Below are positions 43,671 through 54,339 of a stretch of DNA of 64,000 nt, in pieces. The first letter of the stretch is position 1. The number at the start of each line of letters is the position of its first letter. The position numbers were made by a program, and so were the translations under genes. Below the pieces are notes generated by a model that did no database searches, had not been told where the DNA came from, and saw only the letters and a program-made list of their open reading frames with translations. Source of the stretch: Aphanomyces cochlioides (taxonomy: Eukaryota > Oomycota > Saprolegniomycetes > Saprolegniales > Verrucalvaceae); assembly GCA_019828595.1 (NCBI GenBank), contig JAHQRK010000013.1:310001-374000 (forward strand). The letters run 5' to 3'.

Positions 43671-44857
43671 ATGGCTCGCTCAAAGCGCCAAACTTACACG
43701 ATTGAGGTCAAATGCGAAGTCATCGCGCTATTCGAAGACCAAAGCGACTCCGAGGTCTCCAAGCTTATGAATATTCCTCGAAGAACGTTACGCGGCATTG
43801 CAGCCATGAAGTTTGAAGTCATGGCGTATGAAGGAAATCGCCTCAACAAGAAGATAACTAATGCAAAGCATGAAATTTTCCCTGCCCCTGAAGTATTTGT
43901 TGCGTTCATGTCCAAGATGCGAAACAAAGAGAAAGCCCTGTCATGTGTGCACAACATCAACTGGATTAAGAAGCACCACCACTCCTGGTTACTGGATTAT
44001 CTCTCGATGAAATTACCTGACACTGCTTAAAAGTCGGTTCTACGGCTACTTCAACCCTTTTGTGACCGCTATGGCTTTTCAAGACAACTCCCTGTCTTGG
44101 CCAAGTAGACGCAGGAGGTGCTTGAAAGTGTGCACCTTGACTTTGCTGAGTCATTCCATCGAGCGTTCGCCGCATACTCATCTGACACGATCTACAACGT
44201 TGATGAGACAGGTATGCACTATGATATGCCACCGAGAGTGATTTGGTCGATTCGAGGCGGTAACGCGAAGATTTCTGTCAGTGAAAAGCATGGATACAGA
44301 ATGACCGTCGCTCTTACCGTTCGCGCCGATGGCACCAAGTTGCCGATCATGCTTGTCACTCGGGGTCAACCTCGTGGTCGCATTGAGTCGCACGAGCTGC
44401 CGACTTATCCCGAAGGGCATGTCTATGCGGTGCAACAAAGAGCTTGGATGGACTCAAGAGTTTGGCCCATGTACCTGCGTGAAGTGCTTGGTGGTGTCAT
44501 TGCTGAGCATCCGTGGTTCTCGTTGACAACATTGATGCGCATGTCAGCTAAGAAGGCTACAGAGTGGTGGACGAAGTGCTCGGTTCACATTTGTGTGCAA
44601 TACCTCCGAACGCTACGTCAGTTTACCAGCCGCTTGACGTCGGGATCATGGCACTATTCAAGAATCACTTGCGAAACTTGTGGCTCGAAGAAACCCTCGT
44701 GGAAGATGAAGAGAACGAAGATGACGAAGACAATCTTACCGCTCGGACGAAACGTCTTGTCATGATCAAGCGCGCGATTGAGGCATGAGATATGATCACG
44801 GCTGAGGAAATCCGTGCTAGCTTCGTGAAGGCTATTCCTGTCCAGAATAGTTATTAG
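43671..44857 (+). pseudogene. pogo-like DDE_1 transposase with several stops
   Basis: Starts MARSKRQTYTIEVKCEVIAL with an N-terminal HTH. Stops at 44028-44030 and 44106-44108 interrupt one frame, which resumes as DTIYNVDETGMHYDMPPR (first Asp), HGYRMTVALTVRADGTKLPI and PTYPEGHVYAVQQRAWMD. Near 44520 the frame shifts to LVDNIDAHVS (second Asp), a stop, and SVYQPLDVGIMALFK (third Asp). After one more stop it ends AEEIRASFVKAIPVQNSY. It is a relative of the split copy at 35363-37619. At least five lesions mark it as old. Confidence 0.85.
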
Positions 44858-45324
44858 AGTCGATAATCAATCATGTTTTTTCTAAATTTTATGATCTCGA
44901 AATTTTTACATAATTTTTTTCTTCTGCCGGATTCGAACCCATGACCAATTGCAAAAGGAGTGGTAGCTGAAATTGTGACCAAAATTAGTTGCACCGGCGT
45001 ACGTAGGACGTAAGGTCATAGTGTTGAGACTCTAATCTCACTTTCTAGAGGCTACTCACAAAGGTTGCATCTAGAGAGTCGCTACAACCTTTACATCAAG
45101 ATATGGATATGCATGAACCTTTATTAGAGACTCTTTACATGATAAGCTACATGATTAACTACACGATAATTCACACCAATCACGAAACAGAAATCGTCCA
45201 CTATTTAGCGTCGTTCCCTGCTCAATGCCCAAAAAATAAATAATATAAGGTTATTTGAAACAGAAGTAGGAGATATTAGAGTACAAAACAAATTTTAAAC
45301 GACAATGTCAAACTTTATTACTAA
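44858..45324. other. Intergenic with a pol III B-box-like site
   Basis: GGTTCGAATCC on the minus strand (44929-44939) matches the tRNA B box, but no cloverleaf forms. No gene was seen. Confidence 0.4.
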
Positions 45325-45597
45325 GGGTGCGTCTGGCAAAATTTCAAAATCAATATGCCATTTTCAGCCAAAATGGGATCAACGATTTATGGCGTATTCA
45401 AAATGGAGTAAAACCTCCATTTCGTAAAATGGCATTTTGGGAGCCTCCACTGAGTATATCCCAACCAAAAATATTGGACTTGGTGCAAAACTCTTGGAGA
45501 TAAACAAGTTCGTATTTTGACCTCAATTATTGAATTTGGCCTAAAAATGGCATTTTGGGCCTATTTATTGTAATATTTTCGGTTGCCAGACGGGCCC
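45325..45597. mobile_element. Tourist-like MITE
   Basis: 273 bp. Ends GGGTGCGTCTGGCAA and the complement of TTGCCAGACGGGCCC match at 13 of 15 positions and are flanked by TAA duplications (45322-45324, 45598-45600). It has no coding capacity; the interior repeats ATGGCATTTTGG. Confidence 0.8.
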
Positions 45598-45609
45598 TAA
45601 GAATACTTA

Positions 45610-46280
45610 CTACACCATTTGCCGGTTTAGTTCGCTTAACATGCGATATATTTCGTGTCACGTGCAATATATTTCGTATGACTTGCAATGTATTTTGTAT
45701 GACTTGCATTTAATTTCGTGGCCCGCGACGAAAATTGATTTATATTTCGCATGACTTGCATTATATTTCATACCTCTTGCATTTAATTTCGTATTTTTAG
45801 CTTATATTTCGTATCACGTGCATTTAAATTCGTATAAATGCAAAATATATTCAATCTCCTATTGAGATATGAAGTTTCACATGTGTTGCAGTGTTGGCTT
45901 GAACTATGAATTTGCGACGGGCAGCCGCATATGAACTCTGCTGAGCTTGCTTGATGCTCGCATTGACTTATATGGCGATTGAAGTGTCCCATCAATTTCT
46001 TATGAGTTCGATAACAATTTTTTGTTAGTTTTTCTATGGACTTTTTCTCTTCTCTGCGAAATTTAATGCACGTGATACGGAATATAAGGTAAAAAATACG
46101 AAATTAAATGCAAGAGGTATGAAATATAATGCAAGTTATGCGAAATATAAATCGATTTTCGTCGCGGGCCACGAAATTAAATGCAAGTCATACGAAATAT
46201 ATTGCAAGTCATACGAAATATATTGCACGTGATACGAAATATATCGCAAGTTGAACGAACTAAACCGGCAAATGGTGTAG
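45610..46280. mobile_element. Long-arm foldback element with iterated subrepeats
   Basis: 671 bp between TA dinucleotides (45608-45609, 46281-46282). Two arms of about 225 bp each (45610 to about 45835, and about 46055 to 46280) are near-perfect inverted copies starting CTACACCATTTGCCGG. Each arm is built from a degenerate unit GCAAGTCATACGAAATATAT repeated about eight times. The 220-bp centre is unrelated. No gene; small frames in it are repeat artefacts. Confidence 0.85.
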
Positions 46281-46282
46281 TA

Positions 46283-47241
46283 AAATATATAAAGTTTTAC
46301 AAGAATACTGATTTATACGGTGCGAAAACTCTTTATCGTCAACAGGCCCCTCGAAATTCTATATTGATGGCTTGTTCAACATGACTCTGAATCCAGGAGA
46401 AACACAAGTGAATATGGTCGACATGGTTCACCGCGCGAACGAACGAGCGGCGCGGTGTCGGCATCACAACAGTCTATGAGAGAGATGCTAAGACAATATC
46501 AAGAAACTATTTTCATCCAATATTCGAGCTCGATCACTCGCAATCATACAATTTTATATCAATAGACAAATTCACTGTACTTACACAGGCCGTGGGTCAA
46601 TATTGAAATTTTCACCCCCGCCACTCATCCCACATCGCCTCAGTGGCTTTTCTGAGGCAGTCTCTATCTTCCTTGCAGTTTTGTATTACCTCACTGCGGC
46701 TGAAGCCTCTACTGGGAGTAAATTCCTCCAAGTTCAAGCTGCAGTCCTCTTCAGCCGTCTCCGTCGTTCTCGACCTGAGAATTATCAGGGAGATGCAACA
46801 TTATCCACAGTGCGCCGAATTGTTCACATCGACTCATGAATATGATTTTTCGCATTCACTTCACGCTCTGGATGCATTGCCCAAACTCAGGGCATCATTG
46901 AGAACTTTGACCTTAGCTCTTTGCAATAACGCCACTCTCTCGACTTTCAATACATTTCAGAAGCATGTAGCTAGCAAATAGAGTTTGCATCCTTTGAAAT
47001 TTCGTTGCATGAACCCAATCCAAGCCACAAAGCATCCAAAGTCAGGCGATTTTGTACCGTATTTTGATCCCATGTTGTTTATGACCTTGGCGGCAAAACT
47101 CCCACGTTCACCCACCTTATGAATCGTGTGGACGAAAGCAACAGCTTTGATTGGCAAAGACTAAGTCAGACTTTGAGAGTCTGAGTTGACATCTGAGTTG
47201 CCTCCCATGTTGCCTTCCTTTTTCATGCAGCGCCTCGTCTT
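46283..47241. other. Intergenic before carboxypeptidase copy 7
   Basis: A reading frame without ATG at 46643-46981 contains SLSSLQFCITSLRLKPLLGV and may be a gene relic, but no family was recognised. Confidence 0.35.
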
Positions 47242-47258
47242 TCATTTTCCTTTTTGCG
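47242..47258 (+). promoter_or_regulatory. Core promoter, subfamily B type
   Basis: TCATTTTCCTTTTTGCG abuts the ATG at 47259. Confidence 0.7.
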
Positions 47259-48410
47259 ATGAAGTTGATCTACTCCGCCTTGGCCGTTGCTGCTGCTCTT
47301 GTCGCCGCTGGTGACGTTGACAACAACCTTGTCCGTGGCCCTGACAATGTCTTGCGAACGGCTGCTCAAGTTCAAGCCATCCAAGACGATGCCGACACCA
47401 ACCGCAAGTGCCAAACGTCCAACTCGGGCTACTTGACGACTCTCAAGGCTGGTTCATACGCCACGAGCACGTACCACAACTGCTTCCACACCACGGCTCA
47501 AATCTACGAATTTGTCGACAAGTTGGTCGCTCAAAACCCAACCTTGTTGACCAAGTTCGCCATCACCAAGACTGTCAAGGGTCAAACCATCTACGGCTAC
47601 AAGTTGGTCAAGAACTCGAGCATCACCAAGTACGTCTACTATGAAAGTTTGATCCACGCCCGTGAATGGATCGCCGGCTCGTCGCTTGTGTACACTCTGT
47701 CGGCCATTTTGGACGACATTGCCAACGGCAAGTCGACCATCGCCGATCAATTCAACTTGTACTTCGTCCCGATCGTGAACATTGATGGCTACGATATCAC
47801 CTGGAACGGCAACCGCTACCAACGCAAGAACGCCAACGAAGTCGACTTGAACCGCAACTTCCCAACCTTCTTCACCAACCCCAATCCTCCGTCTCAAAGC
47901 GCCGACAACTACCCAGGCCCCAAGCCATTCAGTGAACCTGAATCCAAGGGGATTGCCGACTGGTTGAAGGCCCACAACAGCGAAATTGTCGGCTGGGTCG
48001 ACTTGCACTCGTACGCCGGTTTGGTCTTGTACCCTCCGGGTGACACGACCAAGCCCCTTGGCAACGGCGACGATGCCAAGTTTAAGGTCTTGGGTGCCAA
48101 CATCCAAAAGCAAATGGGCTCCAACTACAAGGCTGAAACTAGTGCGACGTTGTACCCTGCGTATGGTGCCTTCGATGACTACCACTATCGCACTTACCGT
48201 AAGCCTGTTTTGACGATTGAAATCGCTGGCACGGACTTCGTTGCTGCCGCCTCGACCATCCGCACCCGCGGTGCTGAAGTCTACAAGGGCTTCAGCCAAT
48301 TTGCCAAGGAAACCATCACATTCGGTTCCACCAAGTCGGTCTTCCTTGAAGACGCCACTGTCGACTCCGTCAACGCCACGACTGATCCTGGCCACCCCAT
48401 CTTGGATTAA
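47259..48410 (+). CDS. Secreted M14A zinc carboxypeptidase, subfamily B (copy 7)
   Basis: A 383-residue subfamily B enzyme: signal peptide, HxxE at 133-136, NRN, His250, Tyr299, Asp306 at the S1' position, Glu321. It lies 20-25 kb from its closest relatives. Two stretches have subfamily A character: HNCFHTTAQIYEFVDKLV (subfamily B elsewhere has HNCFRTSTQIFEYVDKLV) and GTDFVAAASTIRTRG near the C-terminus, which suggests conversion between subfamilies. It is intronless and ends HPILD. A CGTTCGTTTAG..CTAAACG hairpin lies just after the stop. Confidence 0.95.
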   Translation: MKLIYSALAVAAALVAAGDVDNNLVRGPDNVLRTAAQVQAIQDDADTNRKCQTSNSGYLTTLKAGSYATSTYHNCFHTTAQIYEFVDKLVAQNPTLLTKFAITKTVKGQTIYGYKLVKNSSITKYVYYESLIHAREWIAGSSLVYTLSAILDDIANGKSTIADQFNLYFVPIVNIDGYDITWNGNRYQRKNANEVDLNRNFPTFFTNPNPPSQSADNYPGPKPFSEPESKGIADWLKAHNSEIVGWVDLHSYAGLVLYPPGDTTKPLGNGDDAKFKVLGANIQKQMGSNYKAETSATLYPAYGAFDDYHYRTYRKPVLTIEIAGTDFVAAASTIRTRGAEVYKGFSQFAKETITFGSTKSVFLEDATVDSVNATTDPGHPILD

Positions 48411-48728
48411 TTTGTCTACTTGTTGAATGTCTCGTTCGTTTAGCATCAACTAAACGTTAATGAACGATGTTTGTTTAACCATTGACTTGGCCTTAGGGTT
48501 GCCCCCCCCTCCATTATGTCATTTCTCTTAGCCCCTCCATAAAGTTTAATGCGACCTAATGATGGCCGACTGTCGCCTTGGTGGCTGGGCGACTTGGTTT
48601 GAGACTCACGGCAACTCATAAACTAATCTGGAGCGCGGCCATACTAGCTCCATCATTTTGGAGAAAAGTTGGCTCTGGTAAAAGTAATCGGCGGCCAAAT
48701 GCAACGGGACTAACATCGATGAAGTAAA
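48411..48728. other. Intergenic spacer
   Basis: A 3' hairpin of copy 7 at about 48430-48468; otherwise nothing recognised. Confidence 0.4.
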
Positions 48729-49358
48729 TTAAATGGCGACAGCATCATCTTCGTCCAGCCAAGACACTTTGGAGACGCGGGTTCTCATGCTTTCAAAGCA
48801 CGTTTCTTCACTGAGGTCCTGGAGCTCAGTGTGCCACCTGACGACTGTCGTTGGTGTAACTGGGATGTCGCTGTCGCGAGCAACATAACGGGGTACGTTG
48901 ACATCTGCGGCTTTGGATGATCTTTCAACGATCGCGCTGTTGGAGGTGGCAAAGAGAGTCGTACTGGCTAGACTTCCTAGACTTCGAAGGCTGTTGGGCA
49001 CGATCGACTGGCTGCTAGTGCTGCTGCGGCTCTTTACTGGTCCCGTGTGCGTGGAGGAATTCTGCGCGGCTTCAAGCCACGACATCTCTTCTTTGTTGGA
49101 CGAAAAGGGGCTTGATCGAAAGCTATGGGAGGCTAAGTCTGGGGTTTGAAGGATTCGCCGGGCGAAGAGGATGCCAAGGATCATACAAACAACCCAGACT
49201 GAGAGGCCAATGTATGCCTTCTTGATTGTACTTAGCGGTGTCGGGAGCGGAGGCGGTGGCACAGTCGAAATCACATCTGTGACATTCGAAACGCTATCGG
49301 CGTCGACGGCGCAAGCAAGCACGAGGACGAGACTGGAGAGCTTCAAACAGATCGCCAT
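48729..49358 (-). CDS. Small type I membrane protein, unknown function
   Basis: 209 residues from the ATG at 49358, chosen because it gives a clean signal peptide (MAICLKLSSLVLVLACAVDA). A short Pro-rich ectodomain (ISTVPPPPLPTPLST), one membrane helix (AYIGLSVWVVCMILGILFA) and a basic stop-transfer (RR) follow. The cytosolic tail of about 120 residues is Ser-rich (SRSSTSSQSIVPNSL) and ends WLDEDDAVAI. No domain was recognised. It sits tail-to-tail with carboxypeptidase copy 7. The architecture suggests a receptor-like or trafficking role, which is a guess. Confidence 0.6.
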   Translation of the reverse strand: MAICLKLSSLVLVLACAVDADSVSNVTDVISTVPPPPLPTPLSTIKKAYIGLSVWVVCMILGILFARRILQTPDLASHSFRSSPFSSNKEEMSWLEAAQNSSTHTGPVKSRSSTSSQSIVPNSLRSLGSLASTTLFATSNSAIVERSSKAADVNVPRYVARDSDIPVTPTTVVRWHTELQDLSEETCFESMRTRVSKVSWLDEDDAVAI

Positions 49359-50660
49359 GAATCGGTCTGGGCATCGACTGGTGCGCCCACCGTCACTTTG
49401 CACGTGGCTGATACTGGGACGTAACAGGAAGTCAATTACCTTAGAAAAATACCCGTAAATTCACCCCAAAAAATTAAAAAATTCTATGCAATCTCGAATA
49501 ATTGATTACAAATGCAGAATGCATCGGAAACCCTCGAGAATATCATAGCTATGCCTTCCGCACAAGCTATTTTCTCCATTAATCTGTCTCTATTTTTCAG
49601 TAGAGCTTGCATTCCAATACCTTCAACGTCGGTGCATAATTTCAACAAATTCAACTTAATATTGAAATTAATTGATTTTTATTGGCTATAAATGTTATAA
49701 TGAATGAATGCTTAAATTTTATTGGCCATAATAATAAGCAGAGTGGTGGGTCGTGTCGTTCGCACCATAACCTCTCCAAGGCCACGAGTTTTCTATCGAA
49801 TACGAGCACACAAGATGCTTGGTTCTGAAGTGAAAGCAGTCATTTATTCATGGATTCCTTGTCGCAATATCAAAACACTGAAGCAAAATCAGCGACTTTG
49901 TTGGTGTTCAAGGATAGTACTCAATTTGGGAAATGTGGTGGCGACTGCGGCAAGTAACAGTGGACAGATGGGCGAGAGAAGAAAGTGCTCGAGAATCGCG
50001 CCGCGGTTTCATCGAACGTTTTGTCCATCGTTGTCTGTCCTTGCGCCGACCTTAAACTCGAGTCTTTGCTCGTTGAGTTGCTGGCCGTGAAAATCTCAAA
50101 GTGTTCAACATTCTCTGCCAATATCTGCGCCGCGTTTTATCGAGGTGGATTTGCGATTGTTGAATGTGAGGCGAGCGCCGCAGTTTCCGTTTCTTCCATT
50201 AAAGATTGGAATTACTGTAGCTGCTCGTGCTCGTAGCTTGTTATTTGCAGCGCTCTAATTTTTGAAGTACTGCAGCTCCTACAGAAAATTTGACAGAGTT
50301 GAACGGAGAGACAAAGCCCCCCCAAAACTTTTCGCCACCTCTTTGCATTTCTTCCGGGGGAGACACGTATTGCTAGATGAGCAGACGAACTGGTGCTCTC
50401 ATATTGATAAAACTTCTTCGACACAGACGTCCAAAGATTCAAAGAGGGGGCGATGCCCCCCCTAACCACGACTATGAATCCCCCTTGGCTCATGTCAATG
50501 CTGGGTGGTTCGGTCTATCTATCACGGTGTCGAAGCCCTGATGGGGGTGACCGTAGCCTGGTTTAAAGGAGGAGTTACTGTGAGACTGCAGGGGAGGGCA
50601 TGGGGGAATATAGACTCGATTTTTCTTTTAAGAACAAATTGTATGGGCATCACAATAACT
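49359..50660. other. Intergenic
   Basis: No gene recognised. Confidence 0.45.
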
Positions 50661-51797
50661 TTAGCACGATGGCTTGGTCGAGTTGGACGCGTTGAAGACG
50701 GTCACTTGGTACGAGAATTCAGTCAAGCCATAGTACAATTCATCGCCATGGAGGGGAATATCAGTGTTGGGGATGACAAAGTTGTCGCCCGACATTTCCA
50801 AAGTCAACGTGGGCTTGCCGTACTTGCGGTAATGGTAATCGTCAAAGCAGCCGTAGGCAGGGTACAAACCAGCCGACGTTTGCGTGTTGTAGTCGTCCTT
50901 GCCGTTGACCTTGTTGATGGCGTCACGGACAGCAGTACCAAGGCGAATAAACTTTTCATCTTCGCCGCCACCGATGGGTTCCACCGTGTCGCCGTAAGGA
51001 TACATGACGGACGCGGCGTTGGCGTGGATATCAACCCAGCCGATGACATTATCGTGGTTTTTCAAGCCCCATTCGTTGATGCCAGCAGTTTCAGGCTCAC
51101 TGAAGGGGTAAGGACCAGGGTACGTTTGGTCCTTGGGGCCAGGGGGATTCGGGTTGACGTACTTGCTGACAAAGTTGCGGTTCAAGTCGACTTCGTTCTT
51201 GTTCTTGCGCTGAAGGCGGTTGCCATTCCACGTGATGTTGTAGCCATCAGGGTTCACCACGGGGACAATCACGAAATCATGGTATCGTGTCGCTTCCTTG
51301 ACGCCAGTAACGAGGTCATCGAGCCATCGAGACAGAGCGTACGTGATGGAGGAGCCCGTGACCCATTCACGAGCGTGGATGAGCGATTCAAAATAGAGCG
51401 ATTGCAATCCACGGCGGGTGCTGAATTTGTAGCCATAGATGGTCTTGTTTTGCACACTCTTGGAGATTTCAAACTTGGTCAACACCGTCGGGTTTTGTTT
51501 GACAAAAACGTCCCAGATTTCGTCGATTTGCTCGCCCGTGCGGAAACATTTGTGGAATTTGCTCGCTTGGTATGAGCCAGGCTTGAGCAAATCCAGGTAG
51601 CCGCCGTTGGCCTTGTGGCATTCGCGGTTGACATCGGCGTCGTCTTGGACGGCCTTCAGTTGAGCGTCCGTCAACGGCTTGAATTTCTCGTGCTCGTCGT
51701 AGTAAGGGCGAACAATGTCGTTGGTCAAGACGGATGGCAACAATTCCGCAGACACGGCAGCGGCCAAAACCGCAAGGCTACAGATGATCTTGACCAC
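50661..51797 (-). CDS. Divergent secreted M14A carboxypeptidase (copy 8), no ATG
   Basis: 378 residues, clearly related to the other M14 genes but divergent throughout. HxxE is at 141-144 (IHAREW), Asn206-Arg207, His258 (VDIHANAASVMYPYG, retaining the classical YPYG), Tyr312, Glu334 (LTLEMSG), and Asp319 at the S1' position (CFDDYHY). Basic specificity is predicted. It ends in a Cys-terminal tail (NSTKPSC). The signal peptide is VVKIICSLAVLAAAVSA, and its first codon (51795-51797) is GTG, not ATG. A TAG lies five codons upstream, preceded by TTCATTTTGCT as in the core promoters. Either the start codon mutated, or a short upstream exon splices in. Confidence 0.88.
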   Translation of the reverse strand: MVKIICSLAVLAAAVSAELLPSVLTNDIVRPYYDEHEKFKPLTDAQLKAVQDDADVNRECHKANGGYLDLLKPGSYQASKFHKCFRTGEQIDEIWDVFVKQNPTVLTKFEISKSVQNKTIYGYKFSTRRGLQSLYFESLIHAREWVTGSSITYALSRWLDDLVTGVKEATRYHDFVIVPVVNPDGYNITWNGNRLQRKNKNEVDLNRNFVSKYVNPNPPGPKDQTYPGPYPFSEPETAGINEWGLKNHDNVIGWVDIHANAASVMYPYGDTVEPIGGGEDEKFIRLGTAVRDAINKVNGKDDYNTQTSAGLYPAYGCFDDYHYRKYGKPTLTLEMSGDNFVIPNTDIPLHGDELYYGLTEFSYQVTVFNASNSTKPSC

Positions 51798-53452
51798 TTC
51801 TCGAGGATGCTATAAGCAAAATGAAGTTGACAAACGTGGCTCAAGGATCAGATCAAGCCAGTCAATCACGTGGCGTTTGGAACCAGCAATCAACACTTGA
51901 CGACAAGATCGACGTGCGGTAAGACGCAATAAGGACAGGGTTATATTCCAAGAGTGCTCCCCCTGACTCCCCCCCTTCCTCCACCTTGGAGCTCTCTCAA
52001 GGCTGACGGCTTCTAGCGGTAAGAGCCCTAGACGACCCCCCCACGATTTCATTGCTTGGGCAGCCATGTGGCACCCATGATGCAATTCAGCGTGGCTCAA
52101 GCAAGGACAGAAGCTCGTTACTACACCAAGCTGTGAGGCCACGACGAAGACCATAGTTTGCCATGGGTCAATAGCCATTTTGAATCTCCTTTGGCTGGAT
52201 GGAGCGTCTCTCCCGTGTCCTTGATGGGGTTCTGCTGCTTGAGATCTGATCTAGAAGCGTGCGTAACTACGCGGCCTCATTCGCTCATTGTCAATTTGAC
52301 TTGGATAAAGTATACCCTGTGTGTACAATCCATGGTAATGGGCTCTAGATTATCCACTTTGGCCGACGATTCTTGAAGATGACACACCGGTCGAGAAGAG
52401 AGAGCAGCCGACGTCTCATTTCATCGCGCATGCGTCGTGACCGCGTGCCTTGTCCAAAGATTTACGCAGGATCAACAATGGACATATTGGGCTTTGGTGC
52501 TCGGTCGTTATTCATTCCTAACCTATATAATTCTATTTTTTTATATTATGATATTGTGCTTTTGATACAAAATTGTGAGGAACGGTTTGAATCGACCGAG
52601 GTTTCGAATCGATTCCGAATCGAACGGGCTTCTCTGATTGGCTAGAATTAAAAATTAAAATTAGTCAGCCAATCAGAATCGATCAGCCACCTGACTCACG
52701 CAAAACACACACTGACACACACCACTTCAGTATGATGAAATCGATTTGAAAATGAATTCGCTTTTTGGTCAAAACCACAAATTTGGTTGAAAATTACAAT
52801 ATTTACCAAGTTATAAATTTCTAGAATTTTTTCCATCTGGATGCTACTTAAAATAGGAATACTTCATAAAGCTATATATATGCTTTATAAAATAAACAAA
52901 GTATTTAGTTATACGAGTCTTGAGTGCACAGTTTGGTATCAGTCGTTAACCTGACGGCCCCTTGGAATGAAGCAAAGTCCAATCCATCCTGATATCGGTC
53001 TCCGTGCAGCAGGCCATTTGATAAGATGTATCTATGGACGTCGTGTCACGACACAAAGTTGCACAGTTGTCGACAGTCCACGACGAACCAATATAGATGG
53101 AGAAGCCAACACTAGGATTTGGAAAACGTCTTTGAAAATGACTTGCTCGATATCTTCGAAGTCTCCTGGGGGAATGTATCTCTGATAGCAGCCTCGTCAT
53201 TGTAGATATTTGGTCTACAGCATATACTATTGCTAGCGAATGAGTTCCCCTGTGCTCTCTCCAGGCGTCGCCCACTGGGGGCCGACTGCGAAAAGGACTT
53301 TTTGGAACTCACTTCGTCCACGATATCAACTCCAAACATCTACGGAGTCCAAAGCACATGAGCGGTCCTTGGTGTGGACGCAACAAAGATCGATTAATAC
53401 AACACAATTGAATATATATATCATAACACTATGAATATACCCAGCCCCTGAG
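51798..53452. other. Intergenic with dispersed repeat
   Basis: 52560-52800 resembles 32400-32620. Otherwise no gene recognised. Confidence 0.45.
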
Positions 53453-54019
53453 TTACTTGGGGCATTTACCAGTCTTGGGGTCCAGTTTGCCGTTGCCGCC
53501 AGCAATGCGGTAGCACTTGGTCGAAGGGTAAATCGACATGATGTTGCTTGTCGTGGCAAACGACAAGATTGCCAAGAAGCCCACGATCACAATCACAGCA
53601 GCGACCTTACTACGTTGACCCTTCTTCTTCAAGGCCTGAATTTGAGGGCGTTGAGGGGGCAACAAGAGCAAGCCGACCAACGACACGATCTTGCAGCCGT
53701 ACGAGATCAAGTAGACATACGTGACGTCCCAACGGACTTCGTTCGTGTCGGCCTTGATGTCGTTCACGGACACTTTGAAGTACGAGTCGACGTACTTGTA
53801 GATGACAGAACCAAAGGGCGACATCAAGTTTTGGATGGACGAGATGAGACCATAAGTGGCACCTTCCGTGCCGACATCAGCGACTTCGACAGCACAGTAC
53901 GTCGCGACGATGAAACGCACACTCGTTGGCACTTGGTCGGCCAAAGCAACGCCAGTGAAGAACCACTGGTTGCGGATGACCTCCCAGATCGTCATGAAGG
54001 CAACGAACCCGTCGATCAC

Positions 54020-54285
54020 TGTAACCGGGTACACGCGCAGGAGGAAGGCTTAGGAAGCAGAGAGAAAGATGAAAAGTGAATTAGCTTTATCCTGCCTAAA
54101 GCTAATGAATGCAGAGTCGAACAGGGCTTGTGAGTAAGTGAATATGAATGGCCTAGAAGGCACCGAGCCAAAGGAATGGCAGAGAGCACGGAGTGCTTCA
54201 TATGCAGGGGAATACAGATGACATGCTAACAGCAGGCATGTCATGCCAAGGGTCAAAGGGCAAGTAACCGGAGCGTCCGGTTACA
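54020..54285 (-). repeat. Gypsy 3' LTR
   Basis: 266 bp with inverted terminal TGTAACCGG/CCGGTTACA. Confidence 0.95.
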
Positions 54286-54339
54286 CCTCCCCACACTCAA
54301 TACAAAGCTCAGCGAGCTTTCAAAATGGGAACGCAGGGA

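Noticed and set aside
44925..44998. Possible tRNA gene on the minus strand
   Set aside because: A B box (GGTTCGAATCC) and a five-base GCCGG/CCGGC pairing exist, but T-arm, anticodon arm and acceptor spacing do not fit a cloverleaf. At most a tRNA-derived relic.
45527..46384. Repetitive frames reading VIRNILQVIRNIL within the foldback element
   Set aside because: They translate the tandem 20-bp unit, appear in both arms and have no independent support.
46603..46981. Plus-strand frames upstream of carboxypeptidase copy 7
   Set aside because: No ATG for the longer one and no recognisable family; kept only as a note in the intergenic entry.
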